Below, one piece after another: positions 41,870 through 50,695 of a stretch of 50,695 nt of DNA (the stretch's first letter is position 1; every line of letters begins with the position of its first letter). The translations under genes and the position numbers were made by a program. This stretch comes from Gammaproteobacteria bacterium. Lineage in GTDB: Bacteria > Pseudomonadota > Gammaproteobacteria > Ga0077536. Below the pieces are notes generated by a model. The model was not told the DNA's origin. It made no database searches and saw only the letters and a list, made by a program, of their open reading frames with translations. The DNA lies in contig SHZM01000018.1 of the NCBI GenBank assembly GCA_009692265.1, positions 1-50,695 of the forward strand, given 5' to 3'.

Positions 41870-44224
41870 ATGTCGAAAGCGTTACCCAGCCAAGCCTGTG
41901 TGGTCATCATCGGCGGTGGCGTGATCGGCTGCTCGATCGCCTATCACCTGACCAAGCTCGGGTGGCGCGATGTGGTGTTACTCGAACGCCAGCAATTGAC
42001 CTGCGGCACCACTTGGCACGCGGCGGGCCTTCTGACCACCTTGCGCGACACGGAAGCCCAGACCAAGCTCGCGAAATATACCCAAGACCTGTATCGCAAA
42101 CTGGAGGCCGAAACGGGGCAGGCGACGGGGCTTATCACGTGTGGTTCGATCCAACTCGCAATGACCGACGAGAAGGCCCACGAAATGCGACGCGGCTGTG
42201 CGCTCGCCCGCTGCTTCGAAGTCGATAGTCACGAGATCTCGGCTGCGGAGGTTCAGGCCATGTGGCCGCTCGCCGATGTCTCGAATGTGCAGGCCGCGTT
42301 TCACTTTCCCAATGACGGCCGCGTGAATCCGGCGGATGTCGCGCAAGCGCTCGCGAAGGGCGCACGCCAAGGCGGGGTACAGATCTTCGAACAGACGAAA
42401 GTACTGGGGATCGACTCCCTCCAAGGTCGCGTGACCGGAGTGCGGATCGAGCATGGCGAAATCACTACTGAGATCGTCGTTAACTGCGCGGGCATGTGGG
42501 CGCGCGAAGTTGGGCGTCTGGCGGGGGTGAACGTGCCGTTGCAGGCGGCCGAGCATTACTACCTCATCTCCGAAGCTATCGAAGGCGTGCATAACCGGTT
42601 GCCGATCCTGCGTGATCCTGGCAACAGCGCGTATATCCGCGAAGAAGCCGGCAAAATCATGGTCGGCTTCTTCGAGCCGATCGCGAAACCCTGGGGGATG
42701 TCCGGCATTCTCGAGGGATTTTGCTTCAACGACATTCATGCGGATTGGGACCGCATGATACCAGTGGTCGCGAAGGCGCTGTACCGGGTACCGATTCTGA
42801 TGGAGCGGGGGATAAAATTATTTTTCTGCGGTCCGGAATCGTTCACTCCCGATCACAATTACCTGATGGGTGAAGCGCCCAACCTGAAAAATTTCTTTGT
42901 GGCCGCCGGCTTTAATTCTTTAGGGATTCTATCGGGTGGCGGCGTCGGCATGGTGATGGCTCACTCGACCGCGCATGGCTTAGCGCCGATGGACATGTGG
43001 TCGGTGGACATTCGGCGCGCGCATTCGTGGCAGAACAACGATCACTATCTGCACGATCGTCTTGCGGCCGCTGGCGCCTGCTTCGGCGAGTCGGCAGGTT
43101 GGGAGCGGCCGAACTGGTATGCGCGAGCGGGCCAAATACCGAAGTACGAGTATTCGTGGGGGCGCCAAAACTGGTTCGACAATAATGCCGACGAGCATCA
43201 CGCCGTGCGCCAACGGGTCGGAGTGTTCGAACAGACGTCGTTCTCGAAGTTTTTAGTGCAGGGCCGCGACGCGGAGCGCGTTTTGAACCGGATCGCGACC
43301 AGCGATGTGGCGGTGCCGATTGGCAAGGTGGTCTACACCCAGTTTCTAAATCAGCACGGCGGTATCGAAGCAGATCTGGCGGTGACCCGCCTGGCCGCCG
43401 ATCAATACTTCGTCGTCACTGCCGCGTTCACCCACACCCATGTTGAAGCCTTGCTGCGGAAATCACATACCCAACGACGCGCACTGCGTCGTGACCGATG
43501 TCTCCGGTGCCTATTCCATGTTGAATGTGCAAGGACCAAATTCGCGGGCCCTGCTCCAGGCTTTCTCCAACGCCGATTTCTCTCACGCCGAGTTCCCGTT
43601 CGGAACCTGTCGGGAAATTCAGATCGGATATCAAACCTTGCTCGCGATGCGGCTCACCTATGTCGGAGAGCTCGGCTGGGAGTTATACATCCCAACGGCG
43701 TTCACTTTGCCGGTGTACGATCGATTAATTGAGGTAGGACAGTCGTTTGATCTCGCGCACTGCGGGTACCATGCGTTGAACTCGTTGCGGATCGAGAAAG
43801 CTTACCGCGATTGGGGCACGACATCGGTCCGCACGACACACCGCTCGAAGCGGGTCTTGGCTTTACTATCGCGTGGGACAAGGTTGGTGGTTTTATCGGT
43901 CGGGATGCATTGCTCAAGCAGCGCGAACTCGGGCTACCGAAGCGCCGCTTAGTTCAGTTTGTATTGGCGGACCCGGAACCCTTGCTCCACCACAATGAGC
44001 CGATTTATCGTGACGGCGTGTTGAACAGTTATACAACCTCAGCCATGTACGGACACACCCTCGGTGCCGCGGTGGCGATGGGGTATCTGGTGAATTCAGC
44101 CGGGGTTGGCGACGATTACATTCTGGCGGGTCGTTACGAGATCGAAGTCGGTGGTCGGCGTTATCCGGCCCGGTGCTCGATTAAACCGAGTTATGATTCG
44201 GGCGGCTTTCGGATACGATGCTAG
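41870..44224 (+). pseudogene. Dimethylglycine/sarcosine dehydrogenase-like flavoprotein, two frame breaks
   Basis: One gene of about 785 codons read in three pieces. FAD-binding VVIIGGGVIGCSIAYHL (11-27) is followed by TTWHAAGLL, where H50 matches the histidine that binds FAD covalently in dimethylglycine and sarcosine dehydrogenases. The C-terminal half is a GcvT/aminomethyltransferase-like tetrahydrofolate domain (VTDVSGAYSMLNVQGPNSR, LRIEKAYRDWG, LGFTIAWDKVGGFIGRDALL). Dropping one A at 43460-43462 and adding one G at 43813-43816 restores a single frame to the stop at 44224. Predicted to demethylate an N-methyl amino acid to its demethylated product plus methylene-THF. It is followed by the third HyuAB pair. 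Confidence 0.83.
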
Positions 44225-44314
44225 AGCAGGTGATGACGCGCTAGCACGGAGTACCTTCGAGTACTTCCGCAACGTTCAAGCCTACGTTAAGGGCATTTTT
44301 AGGAGGAAGTCGCA

Positions 44315-46345
44315 ATGTGGCGAGTAGGCATAGATGTTGGCGGGACGTTCACGGATCTATTCGCGTGGGAGGAGTCGTCGCGCCGACAAACCACTTCTAA
44401 AGTGCTTACCACCAAGCACGATCGTTCGCTCGGGGTGTTGGAGGCGATCAAGTTCGCCGGGATCCCGTTCGCCGAAATTTCACACTTGATGCATGGCACG
44501 ACTACCGCGACCAATGCCTTGATCGAACGCAACTACCCCGATCCCGCGATGGTGACGACTGAAGGCTTTCGCGACACGATCGAAATCGGCCGGCAGCATC
44601 GCGAACACCTCTACGATCCTTATCAAACCAAACCGAAGCCGATCATCAAGCGGCGGTACCGCTACACAATTAATGAACGAATGGGCGTCGATGGCAACAC
44701 TGTCCGACCCCTGTTGCGCGATGCTGCGATCGAAATCGCCAAAAAAATCCAAGCGCATGACATTAAATCGGTCGCAGTCGCCTTCATTAATTCTTACAAG
44801 AACGGTGCCCACGAACGTGCGATGCGCGATGTGATCAACGAAATCTGCCCACACACCTATGTAGTGTTGTCGAGTGAGACCCGCCCCATTTTCCGTGAGC
44901 ACGGCCGCTTTACGACGACCGCGATCCGGGCAGCGACCATCCCTGTGATGGAAGTGTATTTCGACCGGCTGGAAGCTTCTTTAAAGTTAGCCGGCTTTAA
45001 AGGTTCGCTGCTGATTCTGAAAAGTTCCGGAGGAATTACCGGCGTCGATTACGCTAAACAACATCCCGAGGAATTGATCGAATCGGGTCCGGCGGGCGGG
45101 GTGGCGTATGCAGCGTATTTAAGCAAATTACTGGGCGCCTATCCGAACATCATTCACACCGATGTCGGTGGCACGAGCTATGACGTGTCAATTGTCGAGA
45201 ATGGTAAAGGTCTGATCACCCGGGATCACGAAATCGAATGGGAGATCCCTTGCATCGTTCCGATGCTGGATATCCACAGCGTTGGCGCGGGCGGTGGTTC
45301 GATCGGGTGGGTTGATGAAGGCGGGTCCCTGCGCGCAGGTCCGCGCAGCGCTGGCGCGAGCCCAGGACCGGCCTGTTATGGCTTGGGGGGAACCCAGCCG
45401 ACGATCACCGACGCCAACCTAATGCTTGGCCGGATCGAGCCAAGCCTGGGTGGCAAGCTGAATTTGGATCTCGCCAAGGCCGAAACCGCGATGGCGGGCC
45501 TGGCGAGTGAAATCGGCCTATCGGGCATTGAAACCGCCGACGGCATGGTCCGAATCGCGTGCGAGAACATGGCGCAGGCGGTGAAGAAAGTGCTGGTCTC
45601 GCGTGGTCGTGACCCGCGCGATTTCATCCTCGCGAGTTTTGGTGGGGCAGGCGCGATGCACGCCTGCTTTGTGGCCGAATCGATGAACATCCCGAAAGTC
45701 ATCGTGCCGATCCACGCCGGGGTTGCCTCGGCCTTCGGCGCGACCGCGATGGACCTACGGCACGATCTAGAAGCATTTTATTTCTCGCCGGTGGTCGACG
45801 CCGATTTGAGCGTGGTCAATGAACTATACTCAGATCTGGAAGCGCGGGCGATTAAATTACTGGACGCCGACGGCGTCGCGCGCGAGCGGATCGAGTTGAC
45901 CCGTAATGCGCAGATGCGCTACGTCGGGCAGTCTTACGAAGTGGAGACTCCGTTAAGTGCGCGGAATTTAGGCGCGGCGGACATCCCGCAATTAATTGCG
46001 GACTTTCACCGCTGCCACGAACGCGAGTATGGCGTGAGCTCGTCCGATTTCGCCCCGGCATTTGTCGCGCTGGGTGTGACCGCGATTGGCAAAATGGACT
46101 CGCCGCCGGCGGTGGAAGTGGGTGGCAGTGGTAAGGACCCCTTGAAAGGAGAGCGCCAGATCTACTTCAATCAAGCCTGGCATCGCAGCAAGGTCTACGA
46201 CGGCCATGCGCTTAAACCGCGGGCTGAAGTCATCGGACCGTGCATTGTGGAATATGAGCACGCATGCGCGGTGTTACCACCGAACGTCGCCGCGACGATC
46301 GATGAGTTTGGCAATATGATCATTGAACTCGGCACAAGTACGTAA
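44315..46345 (+). CDS. HyuA-type N-methylhydantoinase/carboxylase subunit A (copy 3)
   Basis: 676-aa intact HyuA. Nucleotide-binding GIDVGGTFTD (5-14), HGTTTATNALIER, second motif HTDVGGTSYDVSIV, then VGAGGGSIGWVD and SAGASPGPACYG. An excellent AGGAGG precedes ATG 44315. It is 30 bases from its HyuB partner and 90 bases after the dehydrogenase, so the three probably form one operon. Without a small zinc subunit it is more likely an ATP-dependent amidohydrolase of the N-methylhydantoinase/oxoprolinase kind than a ketone carboxylase, though two-subunit carboxylases cannot be excluded. With the demethylating dehydrogenase, a hydantoin-to-sarcosine type route is a reasonable guess. Confidence 0.88.
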   Translation: MWRVGIDVGGTFTDLFAWEESSRRQTTSKVLTTKHDRSLGVLEAIKFAGIPFAEISHLMHGTTTATNALIERNYPDPAMVTTEGFRDTIEIGRQHREHLYDPYQTKPKPIIKRRYRYTINERMGVDGNTVRPLLRDAAIEIAKKIQAHDIKSVAVAFINSYKNGAHERAMRDVINEICPHTYVVLSSETRPIFREHGRFTTTAIRAATIPVMEVYFDRLEASLKLAGFKGSLLILKSSGGITGVDYAKQHPEELIESGPAGGVAYAAYLSKLLGAYPNIIHTDVGGTSYDVSIVENGKGLITRDHEIEWEIPCIVPMLDIHSVGAGGGSIGWVDEGGSLRAGPRSAGASPGPACYGLGGTQPTITDANLMLGRIEPSLGGKLNLDLAKAETAMAGLASEIGLSGIETADGMVRIACENMAQAVKKVLVSRGRDPRDFILASFGGAGAMHACFVAESMNIPKVIVPIHAGVASAFGATAMDLRHDLEAFYFSPVVDADLSVVNELYSDLEARAIKLLDADGVARERIELTRNAQMRYVGQSYEVETPLSARNLGAADIPQLIADFHRCHEREYGVSSSDFAPAFVALGVTAIGKMDSPPAVEVGGSGKDPLKGERQIYFNQAWHRSKVYDGHALKPRAEVIGPCIVEYEHACAVLPPNVAATIDEFGNMIIELGTST

Positions 46346-46375
46346 GCCGTCTATACCGATTAAAAGGAGATCTCG

Positions 46376-48181
46376 ATGGACAAGAAAGTAGACGTCAATA
46401 GCTCGGTTATCGAGCAAGCGAAAGTGGATCCGGTGACCTTCGAAGTCCTACGTAGCGTCTTCGAATACGCCAGCGATCGGATGTCGACCGTGCTCCAGCG
46501 GGCGTCGTTCTCGCCGATCCTCGCCGACATGGTGGATTTTTCGAACGCGATCTACGACTACGATTGTCAGTTATTGAGCCAGGCGGCGAATTGTCCCGTA
46601 CATCTGGCGGCAATGAAATTCTCCGCGGAAGCCATCATCAAGCATTTCGGCCTGCACAATATTCACGAAGGCGATGTGGTCTGCTTGAACGATCCTTATC
46701 AGGGCGGAACCCACATCAATGACATCACGTTTCTATTGCCGATCTATTTCGAAAAAGAACTGCTAGGGTTTGCGGTGAGCCGGGGGCATTGGATGGATCT
46801 CGGCGGCGGTGCCGCTGGCGGCCAAGCTTTCACTGGTACGCATATCGCAGGCGAAGGCTTACGGATCCCACCGACCAAAATTTACGACCGCGGCAAGCCT
46901 CGCGAAGACATCATCGCAATCCTTGTGCACAACACCCGCACACCCCATTTTGTGAAGGGCGATTTACAGGCCCATGTCGGGTGCCTGCGCGCGGGCGAAC
47001 AGGAAATGCAGCGCGCGGCGGCGAAGTACGGCATCCTCACCATCAAAACGGCGATGAAGCAATTGCAGGAATATACCGAACGTATTGTGCGCAAAAGCAT
47101 CAGTGAAATTCCAGACGGGACTTATGTGGGTGAAGACTACGCGGATACCGACGGCTTTTCGGATAAGCCGATAAAAATCCGAGTGAATCTAATAGTCAAA
47201 GGCTCCGAGATTACGGTCGACTTCGCGGGCACGGATACGACGGTAAAGGGCGCGATTAATTCGCCCTACGCTAATACCGCATCGGCGACGCTTTATTCGC
47301 TGCAATTTTTTCTGGCCCCGCACGCACCGCAAAACCAAGGCATGTTCAATCCGATCAAGATCGTTATTCCGGAAGGGTCTTGGCTCAACGCAAAATGGCC
47401 GGCCCCGACGATTGGTTGCACTACTTTGACTTCATCAAAAATCACCAGTGCGATTTGGCAAGCATTGTCGAAGGCGATCCCGCAGCGTGTCACCGGGTCG
47501 ACGAACGCTGATTGCAATTGGTTCGTCTCCTCAGTGGTCTCGCCCAACGGCGCCACCGATGTGTTCTCCGATCTGCCAGCGGGTGGCTGGGGCGCGACGC
47601 CGTACACCGATGGCATGAATGTCACCGAAGATCCCTTGGGTAATTGCATGAACATGCCGGCCGAAACCGCCGAGTTGCTGTACCCGATTGCGTATGAAGC
47701 GTTCGAGTTACGCACGGATAGTGCCGGGGCCGGCAAGTTTCGCGGCGGCTTGGGCGCGGTGTTCAAGGTGCGCTATTTGGCTGAAGGTCAGTTAAGCATG
47801 GAAACAGCGCGTACTTTGAAAGGTAGTCCTGGCGTCGTGGGCGGTGGGTATTCAGCGGTTCAACGCCAAAGTAAAATTTTCAACGACGGACACCGGGAAG
47901 TTATTGGTGGCCTAGATGAGCAGGGCGTGTGGCGTAATCCCTTATTGTGCGCATACCCGTTCGCACACGGTGAAACGTTTATGTTTGAGAGCACTGGTGG
48001 CGGTGGTTATGGCAACCCATTGGAACGAGATCCGCAACAGGTGCTGGATGATGTTCTCGACGAATACATTTCGATGCGGGTGGCGCGCGAGGTCTACGGG
48101 GTCGTGATTGCAGAGCCCGCGATGACCATCGACACTACGGCAACGCAGGCAACGCGTAGCAAGCTGGCCACGGCCGCTTAG
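46376..48181 (+). CDS. HyuB-type N-methylhydantoinase/carboxylase subunit B (copy 3)
   Basis: 601-aa HyuB partner of the gene at 44315. Motifs: VDPVTFEVLRSVFEYASDRM, CLNDPYQGGTHINDITFL, VSRGHWMDLGG, NADCNWF, SAGAGKFRGGLGAVF, and the C-terminal STGGGGYGNPLERDPQQV. AAGGAG precedes ATG 46376. A strong terminator at 48198-48224 follows, marking the end of the operon. Intact and of normal length. The hydrolytic or carboxylating substrate is not set by sequence. Confidence 0.88.
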   Translation: MDKKVDVNSSVIEQAKVDPVTFEVLRSVFEYASDRMSTVLQRASFSPILADMVDFSNAIYDYDCQLLSQAANCPVHLAAMKFSAEAIIKHFGLHNIHEGDVVCLNDPYQGGTHINDITFLLPIYFEKELLGFAVSRGHWMDLGGGAAGGQAFTGTHIAGEGLRIPPTKIYDRGKPREDIIAILVHNTRTPHFVKGDLQAHVGCLRAGEQEMQRAAAKYGILTIKTAMKQLQEYTERIVRKSISEIPDGTYVGEDYADTDGFSDKPIKIRVNLIVKGSEITVDFAGTDTTVKGAINSPYANTASATLYSLQFFLAPHAPQNQGMFNPIKIVIPEGSWLNAKWPAPTIGCTTLTSSKITSAIWQALSKAIPQRVTGSTNADCNWFVSSVVSPNGATDVFSDLPAGGWGATPYTDGMNVTEDPLGNCMNMPAETAELLYPIAYEAFELRTDSAGAGKFRGGLGAVFKVRYLAEGQLSMETARTLKGSPGVVGGGYSAVQRQSKIFNDGHREVIGGLDEQGVWRNPLLCAYPFAHGETFMFESTGGGGYGNPLERDPQQVLDDVLDEYISMRVAREVYGVVIAEPAMTIDTTATQATRSKLATAA

Positions 48182-48197
48182 AAACTATCTACCCGCG

Positions 48198-48226
48198 AGG
48201 CCGGCGCGATTCCCGCGCCGGCCTTT
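48198..48226 (+). terminator. Intrinsic terminator after hyuB copy 3
   Basis: Perfect 11-bp stem AGGCCGGCGCG (48198-48208) / CGCGCCGGCCT (48214-48224), loop ATTCC, followed by a short TT. The stem is very GC-rich and follows the HyuB stop by 17 bases. The weak T-tract lowers certainty for rho-independent action. Confidence 0.75.
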
Positions 48227-48263
48227 GAACACCGAAGCGCCATCTTCTCCCAGGCCCTCTAGG

Positions 48264-48989
48264 TTGGAACGCATTGATTGTCCGGTGTGTAACGGTGCGC
48301 TGTTCAAGCACCTCTTTGAAAAGCAGCAGGAGCCGTTTGTGTCTTGCGCTGGGTGCGGCCTCGTATTAATCAATCCGCGACCATCGCTCACGCAAGTCGC
48401 GGGAACTTACGACTCCGGTTACAGCCAGGGCTATATCAAAAAGGCAGCAAAAAAGATCGCACGGTGCCGACGCTGGGTTAGGCGAGCCGCACGGCAACAG
48501 GGTCCCGGTGGACGTTGGCTTGATGTCGGATGTTCGGCGGGCTTCGTGGTGGCCGCCGCCGAGGAAATTGGCTTCGAGGCGTTTGGAGTTGAGCTCGAAC
48601 CCAGCGCGGTCGAGTACGGACGTCGCGAACTTGGATTGGCCAACCTGGCGGTAGGCACCTTGGAAACCCAAGCCTATCCAGCATCGTTTTTCGACATCAT
48701 TTCGATGTACGATGTCATCGAGCACGTCGCGGATCTCAACCGGACGGTTGCCGAGCTTGCGCGCGTGTTGAAACCAACGGGGATTATCGAAATTCGGACC
48801 CCGGATGTCGGCCATTGGTCGACCCCCAAGGACCTGGCTACCTGGAAAGAGGTGAAACCCTCTGAGCACCTGTATTACTTCAGCCAAGCAACTTTATGTC
48901 GTCTGTTCGCGCGTCACGGGCTACACCTGCAGCGACGACGATTAATGTTCAAGTCCGCGCTTAACTGCTTTTTCTCGCGCGGCGGCTGA
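48264..48989 (+). CDS. SAM-dependent methyltransferase with N-terminal zinc ribbon
   Basis: 241-aa class I methyltransferase. TTG 48264 is chosen because MERIDCPVCNG is the normal N-terminus and the longer frame (TTG 48225) begins at the edge of the terminator stem. The ribosome site is weak, so the start is uncertain. Two CxxC pairs (C6/C9, C28/C31) form a zinc-ribbon-like knuckle. The SAM motif is WLDVGCSAGFVVAAA, then VELEPSAVEYG and SMYDVIEHVADL. This combination is common in methyltransferases of polysaccharide or natural-product clusters. No sugar genes are nearby, so the target is unknown. Confidence 0.8.
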   Translation: MERIDCPVCNGALFKHLFEKQQEPFVSCAGCGLVLINPRPSLTQVAGTYDSGYSQGYIKKAAKKIARCRRWVRRAARQQGPGGRWLDVGCSAGFVVAAAEEIGFEAFGVELEPSAVEYGRRELGLANLAVGTLETQAYPASFFDIISMYDVIEHVADLNRTVAELARVLKPTGIIEIRTPDVGHWSTPKDLATWKEVKPSEHLYYFSQATLCRLFARHGLHLQRRRLMFKSALNCFFSRGG

Positions 48990-49059
48990 GGCCTGGTCCA
49001 ATCTTCGAGGGGGGTGGTCGATTGCCAGTACAGGCCTGCAATGGCCTAATACCCTAACC

Positions 49060-49541
49060 ATGCTGGATCTTTCGGAAATTCCGTTCTTCGCCGCCCTTTC
49101 GCCCGAATCGCTCGCGCGTGTCCGGGCTGACATTCCGGTCAAGCATTATTTTCACGGCACCATCATCGCCCGTGTAGGGGAACCCGGACGCTATTTTCAG
49201 GCGGTAGCGGGGCTGGTGCCGTTCGCGTCCAACCAGAAATCACAACGGCGGGGAGTTGGCGCGGACTTATCTCGGGTCCAGGGCAAATATTCGGTGAGAT
49301 GTCCCTGTTTACCGGCATGCCGGTGTCGGCGACGTTGATCGCGGTGCGCGATACCGATACTTACTGCCTTGATGGCGATGCGTTTCTCCGCCTGCTTGAT
49401 AAAGAGCCGGAACTCCACCGCAGCCTGACCCGCCTGCTTATCGACCGCCTGCGACACCACACCCGTAACGAGACACGAGATCCAGGGCTCGTGGTCATCA
49501 CGAGTTCAGATCGCGATTTTGATATCGCGCAGTTCACGTAA
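49060..49541 (+). pseudogene. Cyclic-nucleotide-binding domain fragment (frameshifted; 5' part of a patatin protein)
   Basis: The first frame (49060 onward) gives an N-terminal cNMP-binding fold start, FAALSPESLARVRADIPVKH then GEPGRYFQAV. The rest of the domain, GAVRVQPE to GQIFGEMSLFTGMPVSATL and LDGDAFLRLLDKEP, is in another frame. Adding one G to the run 49209-49212 joins them. A TAA at 49539-49541 then ends the frame three bases before the GTG of the patatin gene in the same frame. Related proteins carry cNMP and patatin domains in one chain, so the stop may split an originally single gene. No ribosome site precedes ATG 49060. Confidence 0.7.
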
Positions 49542-49544
49542 GTC

Positions 49545-50633
49545 GTGACGGAAGGTGTGCGCTATTACGCACCAGGCTCGGAAATCGCCGACGTCAATCG
49601 ACCGAGCGATTCCGCTCACGGCGGACTTGATGTCGATTTGATCCACGGTTGGCGCGAGAAGGCCACCAGCGGACAATATTTAGTCACGGTTGTGAAGCCG
49701 GAAACGTTGCGTGCCTTCGCAAATATTCTGCAACCCGAGGATGTCGTCCTCGAAGTTGTCAATGCCGCAAACGAAAACGAAAGCACCGTGACAACCCGCA
49801 TCTTGGCGGGTGCCGCTAATTACAACCGCGTCTTTATTGGCGCGAAGCCACCCAACGATATGCACCGCTGGAGTTTCGGCGTGCCGGTGGCCGAGCTAAT
49901 GCGAGCGGGTCAGACCGGGGGACAATGGTCACGCAGTACCAGACCGAATTTGGATCACATCGCGCGCTACATCACCTTCAGCGAAGTGGGTGTTGCCTTA
50001 AGTTCGGGGGCGGCGCGCGGGTTTGCACACATGGGGGTCTTGGATGCGCTGGAAGAATACAACATCCCGGTGGATTTCCTGTGTGGCACGAGCATGGGTG
50101 GCATTGTCGCGTTGACTGTCGCCAACGCAGCCTCGGCGCGCGACGGTGCCAAGGAAATGCGTAACTTTCTGGGGGGTAATCACAAAATTAAAGATCGGTC
50201 GTGGTGGCCTCGCGCGTCGATTTTCTCGGGCGATAGGGTCGCGCGTGCCGCGCGTGAGGTGTTTGGCCAGACTACCTTCGCGGATCTCCGCCTACCTACC
50301 GCGGTAGTAGCCTCCGATCTTGCCACCGGAGATCGGGCCGTCATCGATAGCGGGCTGGTGGTTCCAGCAGTGCTCGGAACCTCCTCGATTCCAGGTTTTT
50401 TCCCGCCAATTATCTTAGGGCAACGCATGCTGGTTGACGGCGCGATTGTGTCCCGAGTTCCGGTGGATATTCTCGATCGACGCCGATGTGGTCTACGGAT
50501 TGCGGTTAACGTCGTGGCCCCGCCGAATGATGACGATAACTATCGTCGCGAACGCCAGGAGTACTTACAAAAACGGACCGCCAGCTTATTGGGATTTAAA
50601 GAGCTGGCCCCGAGATTCTGCACAGTGAGATAA
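49545..50633 (+). CDS. Patatin-like phospholipase (NTE-type) domain protein
   Basis: 362-aa protein from GTG 49545. Residues about 147-330 form a patatin domain: oxyanion-hole loop SSGAARGFAHMG, nucleophile S183 in GTSMGG, and catalytic D298 in VDGA. The Ser-Asp dyad is complete. Residues 1-140 look like the linker and accessory region normally placed between the cNMP and patatin domains, so the gene may be the 3' part of a cNMP-patatin fusion. It hydrolyses acyl esters of phospholipids by family knowledge. It ends at 50633, followed by a small hairpin (GAGGCG 50652-50657 / CGCCTC 50664-50669). Confidence 0.82.
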   Translation: MTEGVRYYAPGSEIADVNRPSDSAHGGLDVDLIHGWREKATSGQYLVTVVKPETLRAFANILQPEDVVLEVVNAANENESTVTTRILAGAANYNRVFIGAKPPNDMHRWSFGVPVAELMRAGQTGGQWSRSTRPNLDHIARYITFSEVGVALSSGAARGFAHMGVLDALEEYNIPVDFLCGTSMGGIVALTVANAASARDGAKEMRNFLGGNHKIKDRSWWPRASIFSGDRVARAAREVFGQTTFADLRLPTAVVASDLATGDRAVIDSGLVVPAVLGTSSIPGFFPPIILGQRMLVDGAIVSRVPVDILDRRRCGLRIAVNVVAPPNDDDNYRRERQEYLQKRTASLLGFKELAPRFCTVR

Positions 50634-50685
50634 GTGGATTTTCTGCCCGATGAGGCGATGATACGCCTCGATTTAGGAGCAGAAC

Positions 50686-50695
50686 ATGAGCAGGA
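50686..50695 (+). CDS. Start of an unidentified gene (3' cut by window end)
   Basis: ATG 50686 with AGGAG at 50675-50679, six bases upstream. Only three codons (MSR) are inside the window. The ribosome site and the hairpin just upstream make a real gene start likely, but nothing can be said about its product. Confidence 0.45.

Noticed and set aside
41978-42739. 253-codon minus-strand open frame inside the dehydrogenase gene
   Set aside because: Antisense to convincing FAD-domain codons; basic, low-information protein with no start site; the frame is open because of GC-biased codons.
1-50695. Insertion sequence, prophage or integrative element boundaries
   Set aside because: No transposase, integrase, tRNA-end repeat or terminal inverted repeat recognised; codon style is even across the window.

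Overview
The window reads as part of a chromosome from a moderately GC-rich proteobacterium, most likely a gammaproteobacterium. This is inferred from the gene families (CysK, cytochrome b561, DUF1302/DUF1329/MMPL/YCF48 envelope set, ExbB/ExbD) and not from a marker gene. No rRNA, tRNA, CRISPR array, transposase or phage gene was recognised. No database search could be run, so all family calls come from motifs and recognition of the sequences.

Layout. (1) 1-4569, housekeeping-type genes: 5'-partial cysK, cytochrome b561, a ZnT9-like cation diffusion facilitator, queE with an unusual cysteine spacing, and an amidase. (2) 4587-5361, minus strand: a 38-residue membrane peptide with its own ribosome site and terminator, and the receiver end of a truncated hybrid kinase. 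Its missing 5' end abuts a 5'-truncated hyuA. Both genes seem to have lost their starts in one deletion (or mis-join) near 5357. (3) 5357-9317: damaged hyuA, intact hyuB, and a secreted HEXXH-type protein. (4) 9330-14747: pseudo-receiver/Hpt protein, sulfide:quinone oxidoreductase, a frameshifted thiolase-like gene, and a Tat-type DUF1329 protein. (5) 14799-16346, minus: flavin-dependent tryptophan-halogenase family gene. (6) 16761-24403: five genes in the order HyuA, small CxxC/CxxC zinc protein, HyuA, HyuB, about 280-aa protein. This is the composition of acetophenone carboxylase. (7) 24484-36208: a strong sigma70-like promoter overlapped by a dyad, then MMPL/RND permease, YCF48-like repeat protein, a roughly 330-nt array of stem-loops, a DUF1302 outer-membrane protein, and ExbB-ExbD-ExbD-vWA-TPR. 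(8) 36248-41626: acyl-CoA synthetase, COG0523 GTPase, a second DUF1329, and an intact thiolase-like protein. (9) 41870-48224: frameshifted dimethylglycine/sarcosine dehydrogenase-like gene followed by a third hyuA-hyuB pair. (10) 48264 to the end: methyltransferase, a broken cyclic-nucleotide-binding gene, a patatin phospholipase, and the first codons of another gene.

How the genes may work together. The Apc-like carboxylase, acyl-CoA ligase and thiolases match the logic of ketone catabolism (carboxylate to a beta-keto acid, activate with CoA, cleave thiolytically). The DUF1302/DUF1329/MMPL/YCF48 set, with the ExbB-ExbD-ExbD-vWA-TPR block beside it, looks like an energised envelope route for a hydrophobic substrate. 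The third HyuAB pair beside a demethylating dehydrogenase suggests a separate N-methylated-amide or amine route. The substrates are not determined by the sequence.

Quality caution. Five reading-frame breaks (6867-6870, 12193-12194, 43460-43462, 43813-43816, 49209-49212) can each be repaired by changing a mononucleotide run by one base. This points to sequencing or assembly indels at least as much as to real pseudogenes.
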